From an uncultured Caryophanales bacterium (GTDB lineage: Bacteria; Bacillota_I; Bacilli_A; RFN20; CAG-826), in contig CAJJXG010000032.1 of assembly GCA_905197045.1 (NCBI GenBank), forward strand, positions 1 to 5,878: a stretch of 5,878 nt of DNA. Reading direction: 5' to 3'. This document shows positions 1 through 5,784 of this stretch, piece by piece. How positions within the stretch are numbered: position 1 is the stretch's first letter; the number at the start of each line of letters is the position of its first letter. Made by a program: the position numbers and the translations under genes. The notes beneath the pieces are model-generated. The model saw nothing but the letters and a program-made list of their open reading frames with translations. It was not told where the DNA came from and ran no database searches.

Positions 1-9
1 TGATATAAT

Positions 10-43
10 CCAGTTAACAAACATTTAATGTCTAGGAAACTGG
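10..43. repeat. Inverted repeat with nested palindrome in the left flank
   Basis: CCAGTT at 10-15 is exactly complementary to AACTGG at 38-43, and between them lies the small palindrome ACATTTAATGT (21-31). The right arm (38-43) is also part of the left arm of the 35-66 hairpin, so the two structures exclude each other. It may be a structured tail of the mscL transcript or of a gene to the left. No protein or known RNA family was recognised in 1-57. Confidence 0.35.
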
Positions 44-70
44 GTACCTCTCAACGCTCAGTTTTTCTTT
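35..70 (+). terminator. Possible plus-strand intrinsic terminator overlapping the mscL 3' end
   Basis: Bases 35-45 (GGAAACTGGGT) can pair with 56-66 (GCTCAGTTTTT), using several G-T wobbles and a 10-base loop. The right arm runs into a long T-rich tract (TTTTTCTTTTCTT). This looks like an intrinsic terminator for plus-strand transcription entering from the left, convergent with mscL. The same hairpin read on the minus strand has only a short T run, so it is a weaker terminator for mscL. The T tract also encodes the lysine-rich C-terminus of MscL, so its terminator look may be partly accidental. Confidence 0.33.
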
Positions 71-735
71 TCTTCTTTTTCTTTTAATAAATCTTTGATT
101 TCAAGTAAGACGTCAAGTTCAGTTGGTTTTGGAAGAGGCGATTCTTCAACAACTGGTTTTGGTCTTGCTTCTGGATTTTTCTCGTAATATTCTTCGATTA
201 ATTTAGCTTTAACTTCAGCTCTTTTTCTTTGAAGTGTGTTATAAACTTTTAAAATAATGAATAAAGTTAAAGCGACGATTAAGAAACTGATAATTGCGTT
301 AATAAAGGCACCCCAATCTATTGTAGAAGCGCCATTATAAACATAATTTGATCCATAAAGTGTATACTTAGATAAAATTTCGGTTTTCATTTGTTGAACG
401 ACACTATCAGCAACATCAGCTCCATATAAGCTACTTGCATAATTTTCTGCTAATTGTTGTAAAGCGTCAGCACTAAATACTTGCCCTAATCCTAAAGAAA
501 CATCCATACCTGCTTGAGCACTATTTGCTGCTGGTAAAACCGTAACAAGTCCTTTTAAGCCTCCTGGAACAGCCCAAGTGCAAACACTTAAGAAAATTTT
601 AACAAGTGCATTTACTATTGCACTGAAGGCACCGCCAATAACAACGCCAACGGCCATATCAACGACGTTTCCTCTTGAAATGAACGCTTTAAATTCGTTC
701 CAGAGTTTAAACTCTCTTTTTTTCTTTTCTTTCAT
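58..735 (-). CDS. mscL: Large-conductance mechanosensitive channel MscL with enlarged external loop
   Basis: This 225-residue protein is an MscL channel, a membrane pore that opens under bilayer tension and releases solutes during hypo-osmotic shock. The N-terminal amphipathic helix and TM1 carry the family signature RGNVVDMAVGVVIGGAF (21-37). By alignment with the E. coli protein, Met27 and Val31 fall at the pore constriction positions Leu19 and Val23. TM2 is about 143-165, followed by a basic stretch (LQRKRAEVKAK), a proline-rich linker (190-204) and the C-terminal helix ELDVLLEIKDLLKEK (206-220), matching the usual cytoplasmic bundle. The family is usually about 130-150 residues. The extra length is mainly an external loop of roughly 85-90 residues (about 53-140) against about 30 in E. 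coli, with some added in the cytoplasmic linker. A ribosome binding site GAAAGGG lies 8 bases before the ATG. The gene stops at TGA; its three tryptophans are TGG. It is transcribed alone, divergently from the DegV gene. Confidence 0.95.
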   Translation of the reverse strand: MKEKKKREFKLWNEFKAFISRGNVVDMAVGVVIGGAFSAIVNALVKIFLSVCTWAVPGGLKGLVTVLPAANSAQAGMDVSLGLGQVFSADALQQLAENYASSLYGADVADSVVQQMKTEILSKYTLYGSNYVYNGASTIDWGAFINAIISFLIVALTLFIILKVYNTLQRKRAEVKAKLIEEYYEKNPEARPKPVVEESPLPKPTELDVLLEIKDLLKEKEEKKN

Positions 736-769
736 GATATAATCCCTTTCTAGTTTTTTGCGTATGTAA

Positions 770-798
770 ATAATATTAAATTTTTAAAAGAATATAAA
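770..798 (-). promoter_or_regulatory. Candidate mscL promoter
   Basis: On the minus strand, TTTATA (793-798) and TATTAT (770-775) are separated by 17 bases and match the sigma-A -35 and -10 consensus at 4 of 6 and 5 of 6 positions. Transcription would start near 763, just ahead of the mscL ribosome binding site (744-750). A perfect TATAAT also occurs on the minus strand at 819-824 but has no good -35 at the right distance. In DNA this AT-rich such matches are common by chance. Confidence 0.27.
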
Positions 799-807
799 GA
801 ATATAAA
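787..807. repeat. Short 9-base tandem repeat in the mscL/DegV divergent region
   Basis: AAAGAATAT occurs twice in tandem (787-795 and 796-804), followed by a partial third copy (AAA). It lies in the 143-base gap between two divergent genes and overlaps the candidate mscL -35. It may be a regulatory site, a slippage repeat, or chance in AT-rich DNA. Confidence 0.4.
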
Positions 808-826
808 TTTCTAATGAAATTATATT

Positions 827-855
827 TTCAATAAAAGCGAACAAATTGGTAAAAT
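827..855 (+). promoter_or_regulatory. Candidate extended -10 promoter for the DegV-family gene
   Basis: TGGTAAAAT (847-855) is an extended -10 element: TG, one base, then TAAAAT, which matches TATAAT at 5 of 6. A weak -35 (TTCAAT, 827-832) lies 17 bases upstream; an extended -10 can compensate for a poor -35. The start would fall near 862, just before the ribosome binding site AAGGGAG (867-873), giving a very short leader with no room for a riboswitch. Confidence 0.4.
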
Positions 856-878
856 AATAAAGAAAGAAGGGAGCGAGT

Positions 879-1751
879 ATGCCAAATAAAGTTATAATTA
901 TTGCGGACTCAACTATTGATTTAAATAAAAAATATATTGAAGAAAACGACATTAAAATAATTCCACTTCATGTTTCTTTTCAAGGCGATGAAACAGATTA
1001 TTTAGATGGCGTAAATCTTGATGCTGAAACAGTTTATAAAAAAGTTAATGAAAGCGGATTTACACCAAAAACTGGAGCAGCTAACGTTAACCAATTTATT
1101 GATTTTGTTAAGCCTTATATTGATGAAGGATACGATGTAATTATCACTGGTATCGGAAGTACACTTTCTTCAAGTTATCAAAATGCCGTATTAGCATCAC
1201 AAGAATTTCCTGAAGGAAGAGTAGAAGTTGTTGACTCTCAAAATTTATCTACAGGAACTGGTCTTTTAGTTTGTAAGATGGTTGATTTTAGAAACGCAGG
1301 AATGGATGTTCATGAGATTGCAAGAAGAGTACGAGAACTTGTACCTTTAGTTAGTGCAAAATTCTGCATTGATCGTTTAGATTACTTACATAAAGGCGGA
1401 AGATGTAGCGGCATGACAAAATTACTTGCTCATTTCTTAAACTTACATCCAATCGCTAAAGTCATAGATGGAAAACTTACTGTTTATAAAACACCTAGAG
1501 GTAAATATAGAAAAGCGGTTGATGCACAAATTGAAGAGTTTATTCATGATTTACCTAACATGGATACAACTAGAGTTTTCGTTACTGATAGCGGACATAT
1601 GGATGGCGAAAACGATTATGTGATTGAGCAATTATCAAAATACATTGATAAATCAAAAATTATTCATACAGTTGCTGGTTGTGTTATTTCTTCACATTGT
1701 GGGCCAAAAACAATTGGTATTTTGTATATTTTAAAAGAGAAGAAAGACTAA
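879..1751 (+). CDS. DegV-family fatty-acid-binding protein (FakB-like)
   Basis: This 290-residue cytosolic protein is a typical full-length DegV (EDD fold) protein. The family binds a fatty acid in a deep pocket. Some members (FakB) present it to the kinase FakA, which makes acyl-phosphate for phospholipid synthesis from exogenous fatty acids. Landmarks are IIADST near the N-terminus (7-12), TPKTGAANV (62-70) at the position of the usual TSQP motif, GIGSTLSSSYQNA (91-103), VEVVDS (115-120), LDYLHKGGRCSG (167-178), the KTPRGKYRKA stretch (204-213) and SSHCGPKTIGI (271-281). Thr65, Ser97/Ser98, Arg207 and His273 are the likely carboxylate-pocket residues by analogy with FakB. The start is supported by AAGGGAG five bases before the ATG. 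The gene stands alone with its own promoter and terminators. No fakA is present in the window, so a role in fatty-acid phosphorylation is inferred; many genomes hold several DegV paralogues with different ligands. Confidence 0.92.
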   Translation: MPNKVIIIADSTIDLNKKYIEENDIKIIPLHVSFQGDETDYLDGVNLDAETVYKKVNESGFTPKTGAANVNQFIDFVKPYIDEGYDVIITGIGSTLSSSYQNAVLASQEFPEGRVEVVDSQNLSTGTGLLVCKMVDFRNAGMDVHEIARRVRELVPLVSAKFCIDRLDYLHKGGRCSGMTKLLAHFLNLHPIAKVIDGKLTVYKTPRGKYRKAVDAQIEEFIHDLPNMDTTRVFVTDSGHMDGENDYVIEQLSKYIDKSKIIHTVAGCVISSHCGPKTIGILYILKEKKD

Positions 1752-1775
1752 TTGAGAAACTAAATTACAAGAATT

Positions 1776-1800
1776 AAGTGAGCGAAAACGCGCACTTTTT
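1776..1800 (+). terminator. Intrinsic terminator of the DegV-family gene
   Basis: AAGTGAGCG (1776-1784) pairs with CGCGCACTT (1789-1797) around an AAAA loop with one mismatch, followed directly by a T run (1796-1800). It lies 24 bases past the DegV stop codon and is a textbook rho-independent terminator on the plus strand. Confidence 0.85.
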
Positions 1801-1807
1801 AAATAGA

Positions 1808-1835
1808 AAAATGACGCTAATTATAGCGTCATTTT
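1808..1835. terminator. Bidirectional terminator between convergent DegV and tldD-pmbA units
   Basis: A perfect 12-base-pair stem, AAAATGACGCTA (1808-1819) with TAGCGTCATTTT (1824-1835), encloses a 4-base loop. On the minus strand the stem ends in TTTTTCTATTT, so it serves the tldD-pmbA operon, 28 bases after the pmbA stop. On the plus strand the arm ends in TTTT and is a backup to the hairpin at 1776-1800. Together the two hairpins insulate the converging units. Confidence 0.88.
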
Positions 1836-1863
1836 AATAAAATCCATGCAATTCTCAACTATT

Positions 1864-3183
1864 TTATTCAGAAGAGACTTTTAAGTTTTTAAATGCGATT
1901 GAAGGAGTAGTAAATGAAGAAAGTAGTAATTCACTATCTTTACCAACCGCGATTATATCGTTAAATAAATCAAACAAGTTGCCACTTAAAGTAAACAGTG
2001 TAATTGGTTTATCCTTTTTACCATCTACAATATGGAAACCTTCAGCTTGTAAAGAGAAGTCTCCGCTTGTTGGATTTAATCCAGCATGTAAGCCATTGAT
2101 TTCTGTAACATAAATGCCGTTTTTGATCTTTTTAAAGAGATCTTCTTTAGAAAGTCTTCCTGGTTTTACAACAATGTTACTGAACGAAATAGACATTTTG
2201 CTTCCGCTTCTTGCTGCATTACCTGTTGATTCAACACCATCTTTTTTAGCAGTGACAAGATTATAGAAATAAGTTTTTAAAACGCCTTTATCAAAAATTG
2301 TTTTATCTTGAGTTGGAACACCTTCATCATCAAAATAGGAGAAGAAAATATTCTTTAAGTGTGGTTTTTCATAAATTGTTAATTTATCACTTAAGACTTT
2401 TTGGTTTAGTTTTCCTTCTAATTTTGAGGAGTGTTTTTGAACTTCTTCGCTTGATACGTGTGATAATAATGCGCCTAAAAGCGAAGCAACACAACTTTTA
2501 TCGATAACAGCTTTATATTTACCTACTTTAATGGATTGAGCATGTAATTTTTCTAATCCTTTTTCTACAATTTCATCGCAGAATTTATTAAGGTCGAAAG
2601 CGTCTTGATCGGTATTGAAGAAAATTTTATCGTTGGTTTTAATTTCTTCGCCATCTTTAATGACGATAGTTGCATAAATAAAGAAGTAATTGGATTTGTC
2701 TTTAAGTCTTAAACCATAAGAGTTAGAGAAAATTCTTTCTCCATCATTACTTTGAAATTCTACCTCTACATCGCTAATTCTAGGATCAGCGGCTTTTAAT
2801 TTTTCTTCAATTTTATGACAAAGCGCTAGCTTATCATCAACTGTCCATTCATTTAATTTTTTAGAATAAACATTTCTTTTAAAATATTTGTCAGCACCTT
2901 TAAAAATAATTGGTTCATCTTCGGATTCGTTTAAAGAAGCGGTTTCGCTAATTGCATTAACTAAGAATTTTACTGCAGAGTTATCATTGCTTTCAGTTGA
3001 ACCAAATCCGATTTTGCCATTATAAATTCCACGGGCACTGACTCTTGTAGAAGAATCTACAGAATAAGAAGTAAGTTCTCCTTTAAATAAAGTGAAAGAA
3101 AAAGAAGTAGATTTACTAGAACTTAGCTCACTAGCGCTTATGCCTTTTTCTCTTGCTTCATCAAAAAATTTATTAGAATTCAT
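1864..3183 (-). CDS. pmbA: TldE/PmbA family protein, non-catalytic partner of TldD
   Basis: This 439-residue protein belongs to the TldD/PmbA (peptidase U62) family. In E. coli, TldE (PmbA) pairs with TldD to form a zinc peptidase that matures microcin B17 and degrades the antitoxin CcdA; TldE itself does not bind the metal. Consistent with this, no HExxxH motif is present. Family landmarks, numbered from the chosen start, include the VGKYKAVIDKSCVASLL region (about 221-237), FDDEGVPTQDKTIFDKGVLKTY (about 284-305), GLNPTSGDFSLQAEGF (368-383) and TLSGNLFDLFNDI (398-410). The start at 3183 is chosen because AGGAGGA sits 7 bases upstream, the ATG overlaps the tldD stop, and the N-terminus then begins MNSNKFFDEAREKG as expected. 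A longer in-frame reading from 3276 would add 31 residues that are only tldD read in another frame. It is the second gene of the operon, probably translationally coupled to tldD. Confidence 0.92.
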   Translation of the reverse strand: MNSNKFFDEAREKGISASELSSSKSTSFSFTLFKGELTSYSVDSSTRVSARGIYNGKIGFGSTESNDNSAVKFLVNAISETASLNESEDEPIIFKGADKYFKRNVYSKKLNEWTVDDKLALCHKIEEKLKAADPRISDVEVEFQSNDGERIFSNSYGLRLKDKSNYFFIYATIVIKDGEEIKTNDKIFFNTDQDAFDLNKFCDEIVEKGLEKLHAQSIKVGKYKAVIDKSCVASLLGALLSHVSSEEVQKHSSKLEGKLNQKVLSDKLTIYEKPHLKNIFFSYFDDEGVPTQDKTIFDKGVLKTYFYNLVTAKKDGVESTGNAARSGSKMSISFSNIVVKPGRLSKEDLFKKIKNGIYVTEINGLHAGLNPTSGDFSLQAEGFHIVDGKKDKPITLFTLSGNLFDLFNDIIAVGKDSELLLSSFTTPSIAFKNLKVSSE

Positions 3184-3197
3184 CAATAGATCCTCCT
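3173..3197 (-). promoter_or_regulatory. tldD stop / pmbA start overlap with internal Shine-Dalgarno
   Basis: On the minus strand, AGGAGGA (3197-3191) lies inside the last codons of tldD, 7 bases before the pmbA ATG (3183-3181). The tldD stop codon TAA (3175-3173) follows, so the two genes overlap by 11 bases in different frames. This arrangement lets ribosomes finishing tldD restart on pmbA and favours equal production of the two subunits. The strong ribosome binding site decides the pmbA start. Confidence 0.85.
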
Positions 3198-4579
3198 CTT
3201 CCACCAACAACAATTTCATCGACTCTGATTGTTGGTTGACCAACGTTAACTGGAACGTTTCCACTAACTGATCCACACATTCCTTGTCCGAAAGCTAAAT
3301 TATTTCCAACCATATCAATGTGTTTTAAAATGTCGCGAGCATTACCAACTAAAGTAGCGCCTCTAACTGGTTCGGTGATTTTTCCATCTTTAATAATGTA
3401 AGCTTCTGAACATCCAAAGTTAAAATCACCTGTAGCTGGATTTACTGAACCACCGTTGAAAGAAACAGCATATAGACCAAGCTTTGTAGCTTTAATAATT
3501 TCTTCTTCACTATATTTTCCTGGAGCAATATATGTGTTACTCATTCTAGAAGTAGGTTCAAATTTATATGATTGTCTTCTACAAGCTCCGTTTCCAGCTT
3601 CACCCATTCTTCTACCATTGAACGAATCAACTAAGTAACCAGTTAATATACCATCTTTAATAAGTTCATTCTTTTGAGGGACATTTCCTTCATCATCAAG
3701 ATTATTGGAGCCCCATTCATTAGGAATTGAACCATCATCATAAGCACTGACACAGGTATTGGCAATTTGTTGACCTTTCATACCAGAAAAGACTGATAAA
3801 CCTTTTGCAACAGAAGTAGCTTCAAGTTGGTGTCCACAAGCTTCATGGAAAATAACGCCACCCCAACCATTTCCAATAACAACAGGGAATTTTCCACTAG
3901 GACATTCTTTAGCTTGGAGCATTAAAATAACTTTTTCAGCGTTATTTTTAGCAATTTCTTCGACGTTTAACTCTTTTGTAAAATAGTCCCATCCGCCTTG
4001 AGCACCTGGACCATCAAATCTAGTTTCAATTTTATCGTTTTCACTAGCAATAGATTGAATAGCTAAACGACCATACTCTTTATAATCTGTCCAATGTTTA
4101 CCTTCTGAATTAAAGATTTCAATTTTTGAGAAAGTCATACCAAAAGAGGAAATTGCTCTTACTATTCTTTTATCAAAATCTAGTACAATTTTACTTACCT
4201 TTTTTAATAAAGATATGATTTCTGCAGGGTTAACAGTGGAAAGAGGTGTACTTTTCTTATGAATTTTCTTAACTTTAATTTCTTTAAAAGAGACAAGTTC
4301 AGGCAAAACTCTATCGCCGTCAAATGATTTAGAAAGGGTTGAAGCAAGTTCAAGCAATGCTTTCTTTGATTTATCACTAGTGGAGCCATAAACACTTCTA
4401 GTACCTTTTAATAATCTTAATCCGATACCGCTTGTTGTAGTAACGGTTGTGGCGTCAACTTTTAAGCCTTCTAACATGTAGCTTTTGCGAATTGTGTCTT
4501 CGTTAAATATTTCAACAAAGTCAGCGCCGGTAGATGAAGCAAGATTTATAACTTCACGTGCTAAGCTTTTATTAAGCAT
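3173..4579 (-). CDS. tldD: TldD metallopeptidase, catalytic zinc subunit
   Basis: This 468-residue protein is TldD, the catalytic half of the TldD/TldE peptidase. It carries the zinc motif HEACGH (HExxxH; His245, Glu246, His250) in the context GGVIFHEACGHQLEAT. The third ligand is probably Cys390 in FNFGCSEAYI, by analogy with E. coli TldD. Other family stretches are the N-terminal domain (about 1-70, ending GIGLRLLKGTRSVYGS), DDEGNVPQKNELIKDGILTGYLVDS (about 295-319), NGACRRQSYKFEPTSRMSNTY (about 330-350), NPATGDF (380-386) and the C-terminal VNVGQPTIRVDEIVVGG (about 444-460). The length is normal for the family and all expected catalytic residues are present. GGAGGA lies 9 bases before the ATG. 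It heads a two-gene operon with pmbA. In E. coli the complex is thought to admit unfolded peptides into a chamber; the substrate here is unknown and no precursor-peptide gene is visible nearby. Confidence 0.95.
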   Translation of the reverse strand: MLNKSLAREVINLASSTGADFVEIFNEDTIRKSYMLEGLKVDATTVTTTSGIGLRLLKGTRSVYGSTSDKSKKALLELASTLSKSFDGDRVLPELVSFKEIKVKKIHKKSTPLSTVNPAEIISLLKKVSKIVLDFDKRIVRAISSFGMTFSKIEIFNSEGKHWTDYKEYGRLAIQSIASENDKIETRFDGPGAQGGWDYFTKELNVEEIAKNNAEKVILMLQAKECPSGKFPVVIGNGWGGVIFHEACGHQLEATSVAKGLSVFSGMKGQQIANTCVSAYDDGSIPNEWGSNNLDDEGNVPQKNELIKDGILTGYLVDSFNGRRMGEAGNGACRRQSYKFEPTSRMSNTYIAPGKYSEEEIIKATKLGLYAVSFNGGSVNPATGDFNFGCSEAYIIKDGKITEPVRGATLVGNARDILKHIDMVGNNLAFGQGMCGSVSGNVPVNVGQPTIRVDEIVVGGRGGSIDEF

Positions 4580-4604
4580 ATATTTTCGTCCTCCAATGCT
4601 TACT

Positions 4605-4632
4605 ATTTTAATATAGACATAAAAAATAGCAA
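4605..4632 (-). promoter_or_regulatory. Candidate promoter of the tldD-pmbA operon
   Basis: On the minus strand, TTGCTA (4632-4627) is followed after 16 bases by TAAAAT (4610-4605), matching sigma-A consensus at 4 of 6 and 5 of 6. The predicted start near 4598 lies just upstream of the ribosome binding site GGAGGA (4594-4589), so the leader is very short. The -35 overlaps one of the AACAAA motifs in this gap, which could allow repression. Confidence 0.45.
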
Positions 4633-4718
4633 CAAAGTTGGAATAATGATTTGTTTTTTAAAAAAATCGACTTTGTTTATCTATATATGATAAAAGGTTA
4701 AATAAACTCTTTTGTTGC
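4629..4718. repeat. Inverted AACAAA-type motifs in the tldD/glycosyltransferase divergent region
   Basis: AACAAAGTTG (4631-4640) is complementary to CGACTTTGTT (4668-4677) except for one G-T pair. Between them, GATTT (4648-4652) and AAATC (4664-4668) flank TTTTTTAAAAAA (4654-4665). A further inverted copy, TTTGTTGC (4711-4718), is the exact complement of GCAACAAA (4629-4636). The three cores are centred about 41 and 39 bases apart. One overlaps the candidate tldD -35, so an operator controlling both divergent genes is possible, but low sequence complexity makes chance plausible. Confidence 0.35.
4667..4696 (+). promoter_or_regulatory. Weak candidate promoter of the glycosyltransferase gene
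   Basis: TGATAAAAG (4688-4696) resembles an extended -10 element, with TCGACT (4667-4672) 18 bases upstream as a 4-of-6 match to TTGACA. The leader would be about 45-50 bases. Other AT-rich hexamers nearby could serve as well, so this is only the best of several weak choices. Confidence 0.2.
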
Positions 4719-4749
4719 ATTTTAAAAGAAAAGACACCAAAATTTATTT

Positions 4750-5784
4750 ATGAATAAATTAAAAATAAATATGTATGCCGGCGGACTAAATATAGAGGGT
4801 CAAGGAGTCGGTGCAAACTTTTTTGAGCAAGCTGATTTAGTTAAAAGAATTGAAAGTTTAGATGTATCAATTAACGGGAGAAATCCAAAAAAATACGACA
4901 TTAATCATTTTCATACTGTAAATCCAAATCTTTATTTTAAGTTTAGAAAAAAGAAAATTAATGTTTGCTATGTGCATTTTATCCCTGATAAAGACGATGG
5001 AAGTTTAAAAATGCCAGGATGGATGTTTGGTCCGTATAAATGGTATGTTTTGAAGTTTTATCGAAAAGCTGATGAAGTAATTGTTGTTAATCCTTATTTT
5101 ATTAAAGATTTATTAAAAATAGGTATCCCTAAAGAGAAAATTACTTATATTCCAAATTATGTAAGTAGTGAGAAATTTCACCCTTTAGATACAGAAACAA
5201 TCGATAAAATTAAAGACGAATTTAAGATTCCAAAAGATAAATTTATTGTTTTAGGCGTAGGTCAAACACAAACTAGAAAAGGCGTAATTGATTTTGCAAA
5301 AGTTGCTAAGGATAATCCTAACATCTATTTTGTGTGGGCTGGCGGATTTTCTTTTGGAAAAATCACTTCAGGCTATGAAGAAATTAAAGCTATCATGGAT
5401 AATCCTCCAGAAAATCTTAAATTTTTAGGTATTATTCCTAGAAAGAGAATGAATGAGATTTTTAATGTTTGTGATATGCTCTTTTTACCTTCTTATCAAG
5501 AATTATTTCCAATGACTTTACTTGAATGTATCAATGTCGAAAAACCATTTTTAGTTAGAGATTTAGATTTATATAAAGATATATTCTTGTCTCCTTATTT
5601 AGTTGGCCATGATAATGAAGAATTTTCGCGTTTAATTAATAAGATTAAAGATGATCCTAATTTTAAAAAGGAAGTAATTAAATATTCAATTGATATTAAA
5701 AATTTCTATTCTGAAGAACACGTAAAAAAACTTTGGGAAGAATACTATTATCGAATTTATAACAAATATCCTAGTAAGCATTAA
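4750..5784 (+). CDS. GT4-like (GT-B fold) glycosyltransferase, possibly a membrane glycolipid synthase
   Basis: This 344-residue protein is a retaining GT-B glycosyltransferase resembling family GT4. Its C-terminal donor-binding half has LGVGQTQTRKGVIDF (168-182, with Arg176-Lys177 at the usual phosphate-contact place), FVWAGG (194-199) and the EX7E motif ELFPMTLLE (Glu251, Glu259). The linker IPNYVSSEKFHPL (134-146) is typical. The N-terminus has a glycine-rich GQGVGANFFEQADLV stretch (18-32) on the acceptor side. No signal peptide or transmembrane helix is seen, but residues 63-105 are rich in Lys/Arg and aromatics (FRKKK, MFGPYKWYVLKFYRK), which suggests peripheral membrane binding. From memory, the N-terminal pattern recalls second-step diacylglycerol glycosyltransferases (alDGS, CpoA or LafB type); this is inference, and a capsule or other polysaccharide role is possible. 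The start lacks a clear Shine-Dalgarno. An in-frame TAA at 4723-4725 limits upstream extension, and the next ATG (4771) has none either. Confidence 0.85.
   Translation: MNKLKINMYAGGLNIEGQGVGANFFEQADLVKRIESLDVSINGRNPKKYDINHFHTVNPNLYFKFRKKKINVCYVHFIPDKDDGSLKMPGWMFGPYKWYVLKFYRKADEVIVVNPYFIKDLLKIGIPKEKITYIPNYVSSEKFHPLDTETIDKIKDEFKIPKDKFIVLGVGQTQTRKGVIDFAKVAKDNPNIYFVWAGGFSFGKITSGYEEIKAIMDNPPENLKFLGIIPRKRMNEIFNVCDMLFLPSYQELFPMTLLECINVEKPFLVRDLDLYKDIFLSPYLVGHDNEEFSRLINKIKDDPNFKKEVIKYSIDIKNFYSEEHVKKLWEEYYYRIYNKYPSKH

Noticed and set aside
58..60. TGA read as tryptophan (Mycoplasma code) at the end of mscL
   Set aside because: The tryptophan codons checked across the window are TGG, and the protein already ends with the normal C-terminal helix and charged tail before this TGA.
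736..878. Riboswitch or leader RNA in the mscL/DegV gap
   Set aside because: The gap is short and very AT-rich, the likely transcript starts lie close to the ribosome binding sites, and no conserved aptamer motif or terminator is present.
2298..2507. Open frame of 69 codons on the plus strand inside pmbA
   Set aside because: It is antisense to a well-conserved gene, has no ribosome binding site of note and encodes no recognisable domain; it is a shadow frame.
3456..3638. Open frame of 60 codons on the plus strand inside tldD
   Set aside because: It lies opposite the conserved tldD region and shows no start signal or family resemblance.
4204..4395. Open frame of 63 codons on the minus strand inside tldD
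   Set aside because: It is a second frame of the same strand as tldD, which is clearly the coding frame there.
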